Positions 7,204 through 11,015 of a stretch of 11,015 nt of DNA are shown here, piece by piece. Source of the DNA: an uncultured Lachnospiraceae bacterium (lineage in GTDB: Bacteria; Bacillota; Clostridia; Lachnospirales; Lachnospiraceae); assembly GCA_910579285.1 (NCBI GenBank), contig CAJTTT010000053.1, forward strand, positions 1-11,015, in the 5' to 3' direction. The position numbers and the translations under genes are program-made. Numbering within the stretch: position 1 is the first letter of the stretch; every line of letters begins with the position of its first letter. Under the pieces are notes generated by a model that was given only the letters and a program-made list of their open reading frames with translations, was not told where the DNA came from and did no database searches.

Positions 7204-7440
7204 TTACTTCGCGTTCACCATATAGTCAAGCAGACGGTTCACATCCTCAGGATCATGTGCAACAAGCTCCATCTCCGGGATCGCATTGTCAGCAAAGAGC
7301 TTTGTGAGCGCTACATACTTGGTCAGCTGAGACTTTAAGTTCAGTCTGTCTCCTTCTTTGGTTACCAGCTCAACCGTTCCTTTGCACTGGTTTACTACAT
7401 CAAAAAACTTTTCAGGGTTGTCGATGTTCATTACTTTCAT
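7204..7440 (-). CDS. Small conserved-looking protein of unknown function
   Basis: I do not recognise a named family. The 78-residue product is soluble and mixed in charge, with no signal peptide, membrane helix or cysteine pair. It seems to start with a beta strand and a short helix (MKVMNIDNPEKFFDVVNQC), then a likely beta hairpin (GTVELVTKEGDRLNLKS, about 21-37), then a helical region with LTKYVALTKLF and a final helix that contains PEDVNRLLDYM. It is very likely real: the ribosome site GGGAGGA lies eight bases before the ATG, and a good promoter is present upstream. It precedes greA on the same strand and faces away from tRNA-Gly. The strong expression signals suggest an abundant small protein. 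Its role is open. Confidence 0.75.
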   Translation of the reverse strand: MKVMNIDNPEKFFDVVNQCKGTVELVTKEGDRLNLKSQLTKYVALTKLFADNAIPEMELVAHDPEDVNRLLDYMVNAK

Positions 7441-7491
7441 TTTCTTTTCCTCCCTTTTCTCTTCTACTTTCTACTCTTCGTTTACACCAAC

Positions 7492-7519
7492 ATAATACAC
7501 CATTTTTCATATTTGTCAA
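7492..7519 (-). promoter_or_regulatory. Promoter of the small 78-residue gene
   Basis: On the minus strand a perfect TTGACA (7514-7519) and TATTAT (7492-7497) are 16 bases apart. The upstream DNA (7520-7547) is almost all A and T, including the palindrome T6A6 at 7523-7534, a likely UP element. The transcript start would be about 45 bases before the ATG. Confidence 0.75.
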
Positions 7520-7547
7520 AGCTTTTTTAAAAAATTTAATTTTCTTG

Positions 7548-7576
7548 TTGACAAATCCAAACCTCTATAGTATATT
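7548..7576 (+). promoter_or_regulatory. Promoter of tRNA-Gly
   Basis: A perfect TTGACA (7548-7553) is followed by TATATT (7571-7576) with the ideal 17-base spacing. The A/T-rich block 7523-7547 lies just upstream as a likely UP element shared with the divergent small-gene promoter. Transcription would start about 30 bases before the tRNA. Confidence 0.8.
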
Positions 7577-7615
7577 AATAAATGTCCGAGCGATACAAAC
7601 GCAAACGGACAACAA

Positions 7616-7688
7616 GCGCGAGTGGCTCAGTTGGTGGAGCGCGACCTTGCCAAGGTCGAGGCCGCGGGTTCGAGTCCCGTCTCGCGCT
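7616..7688 (+). tRNA. tRNA-Gly, anticodon GCC
   Basis: A complete 73-base cloverleaf. Acceptor stem GCGCGAG/CTCGCGC (7616-7622 with 7681-7687), D stem GCTC/GAGC, anticodon stem CGACC/GGTCG around loop TTGCCAA with anticodon GCC at 7649-7651, and T arm with GGGTTCGAGTCCC. The discriminator base is T, as in bacterial tRNA-Gly. The 3' CCA is not encoded and must be added enzymatically. The gene has its own promoter and terminator and stands alone. The leader contains a short inverted repeat, GTCCG (7584-7588) with CGGAC (7606-7610). Confidence 0.97.
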
Positions 7689-7699
7689 CTTTTTAATTC

Positions 7700-7739
7700 T
7701 TAAGGAATCCAGCAGTTATGCTGGGTTCCTTAATTTTTT
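7700..7739 (+). terminator. Intrinsic terminator of tRNA-Gly
   Basis: Arms 7700-7714 and 7719-7733 pair over 15 bases with a single G-U pair and a 4-base loop, followed by six T (7734-7739). The stop codon of the opposing membrane-protein gene (7730-7732) lies inside the stem. That transcript will carry the same hairpin, but without a T-run after it. Confidence 0.9.
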
Positions 7740-8098
7740 CTGTTACTTCCATTCGAAAGCGCTTTCTTATCATACATGCGATTCAGCTTATTGTGGTACG
7801 CTGCCATTACAAAGATACCTCCCACCGCTTCTATCAGGCACAGACATGCCACAGCCCCGCCTCCAAAAGGCTGCCCGCATACAAAGCAGCAGATAAATCC
7901 AGCCCCATACAAAATCCACATAATGCCATGTTTCCGATTATACGCCTTCACATCTGTAATCTGCTCCTTTCTGGGCGGTTCCTTTCCTGACCAAAACCCG
8001 ACTGGATCTTTGCTCCTGTACTGTGCGATCCCCAAAAGTATAATCGGCCCTATACCGATCAACAATACCGCAAATGAAAAAATGATCTCACCTGTCAT
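7730..8098 (-). CDS. Small three-helix membrane protein, unknown function
   Basis: The 122-residue product has three hydrophobic helices: one at the N-terminus (IIFSFAVLLIGIGPIILLGI) and two after the conserved-looking hydrophilic segment (IMWILYGAGFICCFVC, and GGAVACLCLIEAVGGIFVMA). The segment between, with DPVGFWSGKEPP and ITDVKAYNRKHG, resembles one I associate with uncharacterised small membrane proteins of Clostridia, but I cannot name a family with certainty. The open frame reaches 8116 with a TTG start. The ATG at 8098 has AGAGGGG about eight bases upstream and is preferred. It follows the HAAS-type gene by 55 bp on the same strand and is probably the last gene of the padR operon. The tail is basic (NKLNRMYDKKALSNGSNRKN). 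Confidence 0.7.
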   Translation of the reverse strand: MTGEIIFSFAVLLIGIGPIILLGIAQYRSKDPVGFWSGKEPPRKEQITDVKAYNRKHGIMWILYGAGFICCFVCGQPFGGGAVACLCLIEAVGGIFVMAAYHNKLNRMYDKKALSNGSNRKN

Positions 8099-8153
8099 AT
8101 CCCAATCCCCTCTCAATACGCTCCAGACCAGTACAATTACCGTATTCTGCCCT

Positions 8154-8801
8154 TTATCTCACATAGATGCCTGCAAAACGCATATCCTCATCGTATGTCA
8201 ATCGGTAAGTAACACTTACATTTTCATAAGTCACCGTCATCTCACCGACTGCCAAATGGCTGTTTCCCTGTATCACCTCGACCATATAGACCGCACCGAA
8301 CTGTTTGCGCTCTCCCCAGTCATCAGACAGCGCCCGACGCATGTTCTCCCTCATTTCCGCATTTAACAGCGTCTGCATTTGGGGAATGGCGCTTTTTTGC
8401 AGCGCGTCATAATCTTCCGCATCCAGCAGCTCGATCGTCTCCTTCATGGCTGCTTCCACCTGCTCTGCGTCAAAATACCGGCTCTTCTCTATACTCACTG
8501 TTTTGGGAAACATCCAGAAGACAAGCAGCACAAAAAGAACCAGTATCAGCACAATGGGAATTACTATTTTACAGATTTTATTTCTGGTATAGCGCCTCTG
8601 CTCCCCTGCCGAAATATTCTCATTGAAACTCTCAGCAATTTCCTCTGCTGTACCCATCTGGGTTATAATTTCTTCCAGCCGTTCTCCCTGTTTTACACGC
8701 ACCTGGATATCCGTCAAAAGTTGTTTCTTAATCTCCTTTTTCCTTCTGCCGCCGCATTTGATCTTCCTTGCAGCAGCATTTACATAGCGTTTCTCGTCCA
8801 T
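8154..8801 (-). CDS. HAAS-type (DUF1700-like) membrane protein with DUF3887-like domain
   Basis: This is a 215-residue single-pass membrane protein. Residues 1-65 are a charged helical segment (KKEIKKQLLTDIQ, then MGTAEEIAESFNEN) typical of the HAAS/DUF1700 domains encoded next to PadR regulators. A membrane helix follows at about 76-96 (IVIPIVLILVLFVLLVFWMF). The extracytoplasmic part (about 100-215) looks like DUF3887: a helical region with LLDAEDYDAL, then strands in VTVTYENVSVTYRLTYDEDM-like order. The ribosome site GGAGG overlaps the end of padR, whose stop is three bases before this ATG, so the two are translationally coupled. Known HAAS partners sit with PadR repressors and may sense envelope state; that role here is inference. 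Confidence 0.8.
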   Translation of the reverse strand: MDEKRYVNAAARKIKCGGRRKKEIKKQLLTDIQVRVKQGERLEEIITQMGTAEEIAESFNENISAGEQRRYTRNKICKIVIPIVLILVLFVLLVFWMFPKTVSIEKSRYFDAEQVEAAMKETIELLDAEDYDALQKSAIPQMQTLLNAEMRENMRRALSDDWGERKQFGAVYMVEVIQGNSHLAVGEMTVTYENVSVTYRLTYDEDMRFAGIYVR

Positions 8802-8804
8802 TTC

Positions 8805-9140
8805 CTAGTCCTCCATAATCCTTGCCGCGCCCTCGGAAATCCGCTTCCAGACGTCCTCTATTTCAGCAAGCGTCCTTTTTCCCTCTTCGGTAATTTCATA
8901 ATATTTTCTCGGCACCTGTTTTCCCACTGCCCCGCTCCACTTACTCTCCACAAGCTTATCATCCTCCAGCCGGTAAAGGATCGGATACAAAGTGCCGTCT
9001 TTGAGTAAAAAGGTCTCTCCGCTTTTTTCCTTCATCTCCTGGATAATCTGATAGCCATATTTCGCCTCTGATTTCAACAGTCTCAGGACAAGCATATCCA
9101 ATACGCCTTTCTTCATCTGTCTTTCATATTTATCATTCAT
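8805..9140 (-). CDS. PadR-family transcriptional regulator
   Basis: This is a 111-residue winged-helix repressor of the small PadR class. The N-terminal DNA-binding domain shows the family pattern: KGVLDMLVLRLL, then KYGYQIIQEM (recognition helix region), then GTLYPILYRLEDDKLVES and the wing with RKYYEITEEGKRTL. A short C-terminal helix for dimerisation follows. The longest frame starts at 9152, but the ATG at 9140 has AAGGGA at the right distance and the upstream one has none, so 111 residues are chosen. It is the first gene of a unit with the HAAS protein (three-base gap) and probably the small membrane protein. The promoter carries an inverted repeat at the start region, so autorepression is likely. 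The ligand or signal is unknown. Confidence 0.9.
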   Translation of the reverse strand: MNDKYERQMKKGVLDMLVLRLLKSEAKYGYQIIQEMKEKSGETFLLKDGTLYPILYRLEDDKLVESKWSGAVGKQVPRKYYEITEEGKRTLAEIEDVWKRISEGAARIMED

Positions 9141-9212
9141 TATTCCCTTCATTTCTGCGCTTCTGCCTTAACTCTTCCCACTTTTCCAGGTCTGCGCATG
9201 TATCACTCTTAC

Positions 9213-9233
9213 ATACTTTGTATTACTAAGTAT
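9213..9233. promoter_or_regulatory. Probable PadR operator
   Basis: A 21-bp imperfect palindrome with arms ATACTT (9213-9218) and AAGTAT (9228-9233) lies directly downstream of the -10 box, over the transcription start of the padR operon. Position and symmetry suit steric autorepression by the PadR dimer. Binding is inferred. Confidence 0.65.
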
Positions 9234-9262
9234 ATTATAAAAGCAGCTCCCGACAAAGTCAA
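9234..9262 (-). promoter_or_regulatory. Promoter of the padR operon
   Basis: On the minus strand TTGACT (9257-9262) and a perfect TATAAT (9234-9239) are spaced by exactly 17 bases. This is one of the strongest promoter matches in the window, consistent with a strong promoter held down by a repressor. Confidence 0.85.
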
Positions 9263-9328
9263 CCTCCGATACAAGGATGTGCCATCTGGCAGGATAGATT
9301 TTCCCTTCCCGCTGCGCAAAACGCCTGC

Positions 9329-9364
9329 AAAAAAAAGCGGAAACACTGCCCATACAGCATTTCC
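9329..9364 (-). terminator. Intrinsic terminator of the glycosidase gene
   Basis: On the minus strand a 10-bp stem (9355-9364 with 9339-9348, two G-U pairs as RNA) and a 6-base loop are followed by GC and eight T (complement of 9329-9336). It begins 22 bases after the stop codon and separates this gene from the padR operon. Confidence 0.75.
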
Positions 9365-9386
9365 ACCATTTTTTGTATCTTTAGAC

Positions 9387-10841
9387 TTACAATTCCAGCT
9401 TTCCGGCACACTTTACCCGGTAAATCCGATCCAGGGACTCGTTGATCCGTTCCTCCGAGAGCGTACCGTCCTGAACTGCAGCAAGCACTGCATTATACGC
9501 CTTTTCAAAGTCATCGGGCATAAGCAACATATCCGCGCCAGCTTCCAGCGCCATCACCGCCGCATCCTCCGTCGGATAATAATCCGTAATTGCCGTCATA
9601 TCCAGCGCATCCGTAATAACCACGCCTTCAAATCCCAGTTCTCCCCGCAAAATATCCGTAATCACTTTCTTCGACAGGGAACTTGGCACATTGTCCTCAT
9701 CCAGCGCCGGCGCCGTGGCATGGCTCACCATCACGAAGTCTGCCCCGGCTTCTATGCCTGCAGAAAACGGCACGAAATCCGAAGCCCGCATCTCCTCCAA
9801 CGACTTCGCAATTTCCACCCTTCCCTCATGGGTATCCTCCGACGCGCTCCCAATCCCGGGAAAATGTTTCAGGCAGGCGCTCACACCAGAGCCTTCCAGT
9901 CCGCCTACGACACTGGCAACCATCTCACCCGCCATCTGCGGATCAGAACCAAAAGAACGGTTTCCCAGCGCGCTGCCCTCTCCTGCCACATCCGCAACGG
10001 GCGCAAAATCCACATTAAAACCAAGCTCCTTCAGATAGGAACCGATGACAGATCCCGCTTCTGCCGCCTGGGAAGCATCTCCTCCCGCGCCGATGGCCGC
10101 CATATCATCTATCTTCGTCACCTCAACCTTACTGTTTCCGACTCTGCTGACATCGCCGCCCTCCTCATCCACTGCAAGAAAAATCGGATAATTACTCATG
10201 GACGCCGTATTGGCAAGCATCGTTGTGATCTGCTCCTTATCCAGAATATTCTGTCCGAAATAGATCAGTCCGCCTACCGCATACTGATTCAACGCCTCCT
10301 GAGTTCCATCCCCGGCCTGGGTCGCCGTTGTTACTCCTGTGATAGACTCCGGCGTCACCATGAAGAGAGCAGCAACCTTATTTTCAATCGACATCTCAGA
10401 ATAATAGGACTCTGCCAGTTCTCCCAGAATATCTTCCTCCTCCGGCTCCTCCTCCACCGCTTCCGGCGTATCAATCACCATATCTTCCGAAGGCGGTTCC
10501 TGTTCTGCAGCTTCCTCCGCCGCCTTCTTATTTTCAGCTTCCTGCTTCTTATGCTTGACAAAAGAAGCCGCCTTTCTTCCGACCGCAATACCGCCTACGG
10601 CAATCCCAACAGCCACAATAAAGATTACCAGATAAACAATGATCTGGTTGCGTATCCTGCGTCTGCGTCTGAATGCGCGTCGTTCTTCCTCATCATCGTA
10701 ATCTTCTTCGTCTTCCTCGTCGTCCTCTATTTCATCCTCTTCATCGTCTTCGTCATCGTCCTCTTCATCCTCAAAATCTGTCTCATCCTCATCCAGCTCC
10801 TCGTCCGAATATCCCTTTCTTCTCTTACGCAGCTTTCCCAT
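9387..10841 (-). CDS. Membrane-anchored family 3 glycoside hydrolase (NagZ-like)
   Basis: Probably a beta-N-acetylglucosaminidase acting outside the membrane on muropeptides or related sugars. The 484 residues divide into a basic start (1-10), a very acidic tail (about 13-53, nearly all Asp/Glu), an arginine-rich patch RRRRRIRN (58-65), one membrane helix (about 67-88) and an Ala/Glu-rich linker (95-145). The GH3 domain (150-480) carries the sugar-binding site in AVDEEGGDVSR and NRSFG, the NagZ loop KHFPGIGSASEDTH (325-338) with the Asp336-His338 acid/base pair, and the nucleophile Asp411 in VVITDALDM. By the positive-inside rule the acidic tail should be cytoplasmic and the enzyme outside. 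An in-frame stop just upstream fixes the start at or after 10841, but the only purine-rich ribosome site (AAGGA) is 14 bases away, so initiation looks weak. The sugar specificity is not certain. Confidence 0.87.
   Translation of the reverse strand: MGKLRKRRKGYSDEELDEDETDFEDEEDDDEDDEEDEIEDDEEDEEDYDDEEERRAFRRRRRIRNQIIVYLVIFIVAVGIAVGGIAVGRKAASFVKHKKQEAENKKAAEEAAEQEPPSEDMVIDTPEAVEEEPEEEDILGELAESYYSEMSIENKVAALFMVTPESITGVTTATQAGDGTQEALNQYAVGGLIYFGQNILDKEQITTMLANTASMSNYPIFLAVDEEGGDVSRVGNSKVEVTKIDDMAAIGAGGDASQAAEAGSVIGSYLKELGFNVDFAPVADVAGEGSALGNRSFGSDPQMAGEMVASVVGGLEGSGVSACLKHFPGIGSASEDTHEGRVEIAKSLEEMRASDFVPFSAGIEAGADFVMVSHATAPALDEDNVPSSLSKKVITDILRGELGFEGVVITDALDMTAITDYYPTEDAAVMALEAGADMLLMPDDFEKAYNAVLAAVQDGTLSEERINESLDRIYRVKCAGKLEL
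10684..10802. repeat. Low-complexity acidic-codon tract
   Basis: A run of GAA, GAG, GAT and GAC codons (read on the minus strand) encodes the Asp/Glu tail of the glycosidase. On the plus strand it appears as repeated TCTTC, TCGTC and TCCTC units. Such tracts change length readily by slippage. Confidence 0.8.
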
Positions 10842-10924
10842 CGGCTATAACCATGTCCTTTCTGAAATCTCTTATCCTGACGGTATCCGTATAACAGGCA
10901 CTATAAATTTACCGCATACAAGAT

Positions 10925-10946
10925 ATAGTATGCATAAGTATACTAT
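10925..10946. promoter_or_regulatory. Inverted repeat, candidate operator
   Basis: Arms ATAGTAT (10925-10931) and ATACTAT (10940-10946) are perfect complements around an 8-base spacer. It lies between the glycosidase gene and an outgoing plus-strand gene, overlapping the best -10 candidate (TATACT, complement of 10937-10942). It is likely a binding site for a dimeric regulator, identity unknown. Confidence 0.5.
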
Positions 10947-10965
10947 AACCTATTTTTAGTGGAAA
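10937..10965 (-). promoter_or_regulatory. Possible promoter of the glycosidase gene
   Basis: On the minus strand TTTCCA (10960-10965) and TATACT (10937-10942) are 17 bases apart. The -10 falls in the inverted repeat at 10925-10946. The -35 match is partial, and the leader would be about 90 bases. Confidence 0.4.
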
Positions 10966-11003
10966 AGCCACCCCGATTTTATTAAGATTCCTATAAGAAA
11001 GCA

Positions 11004-11010
11004 AAAGGAG
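11004..11010 (+). promoter_or_regulatory. Ribosome site of a gene starting beyond the right edge
   Basis: AAAGGAG ends five bases before the window edge, the right distance for a start codon at or just after 11016. A plus-strand gene, divergent from the glycosidase, is therefore expected. The 10842-11015 intergenic region otherwise holds only the inverted repeat and promoter candidates. Confidence 0.55.
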
Positions 11011-11015
11011 AACCA

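Noticed and set aside
7584..7610. T-box or regulatory leader before tRNA-Gly
   Set aside because: Only a 5-bp inverted repeat is present in a 30-base leader; this is probably just the pre-tRNA 5' end removed by RNase P.
7582..7896. A 104-codon plus-strand frame across tRNA-Gly
   Set aside because: It reads through a complete tRNA and its terminator, so it is not a protein gene.
9198..10850. A 550-codon open frame on the plus strand opposite the glycosidase
   Set aside because: It is the mirror of a real GH3 gene with complete catalytic motifs. Its product is rich in His, Arg and Ser with no domain, and the acidic codon tract forces a long open antisense frame.

Overview
The window looks like ordinary chromosome from a Gram-positive anaerobe of the class Clostridia, most likely a Lachnospiraceae-type organism. 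The reasons are strong GGAGG-type ribosome sites, sigma-A promoters of TTGACA/TATAAT type, a thymidylate synthase of the Bacillus subtilis ThyA kind, a PadR plus HAAS-domain (DUF1700-like) regulator pair, a sporulation-type YtaF membrane protein, and several small proteins of the sort common in that family. The family-level assignment is inference. I see no phage, insertion sequence, CRISPR array or defence island.

Layout, left to right. Positions 1-110 hold a dense cluster of inverted repeats that includes the end of thyA. On the minus strand follow thyA (109-957) and a beta-CASP metallo-beta-lactamase-fold nuclease (1121-2722). The one plus-strand protein gene, ytaF-like (2911-3546), converges on a large P2-type calcium-transporting ATPase gene (3629-6349, minus). 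Their 3' ends meet in a degenerate 37-bp tandem repeat. Positions 6438-6607 are a structured, repeat-rich intergenic region. Next come a GreA-family transcription factor (6625-7128, minus) and an unrecognised 78-residue protein (7204-7440, minus). The latter has a strong promoter back to back with that of tRNA-Gly(GCC) (7616-7688, plus).

The right part holds a three-gene minus-strand unit: a PadR-type repressor (8805-9140), a membrane protein with HAAS-like and DUF3887-like regions (8154-8801), and a small three-helix membrane protein (7730-8098). It is read from a near-consensus promoter whose start region carries an inverted repeat, the expected autoregulatory operator. Last is a membrane-anchored family 3 glycosidase with a very acidic cytoplasmic tail (9387-10841, minus). 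The window ends in a regulatory region with a second inverted repeat and a ribosome site (11004-11010) for a plus-strand gene starting just outside.

Most genes are separate housekeeping units: dTMP synthesis, RNA processing, ion transport, transcript cleavage, Gly decoding and cell-wall turnover. Only the padR group is clearly a multi-gene regulatory operon. Three start sites were moved inward from the longest open frame because the ribosome sites favour internal ATGs (GreA, PadR, the small membrane protein). I did not find a convincing undescribed system. The best leads are the structured intergenic elements at 1-110 and 6438-6607 and the tandem repeat joining two gene ends at 3526-3658.
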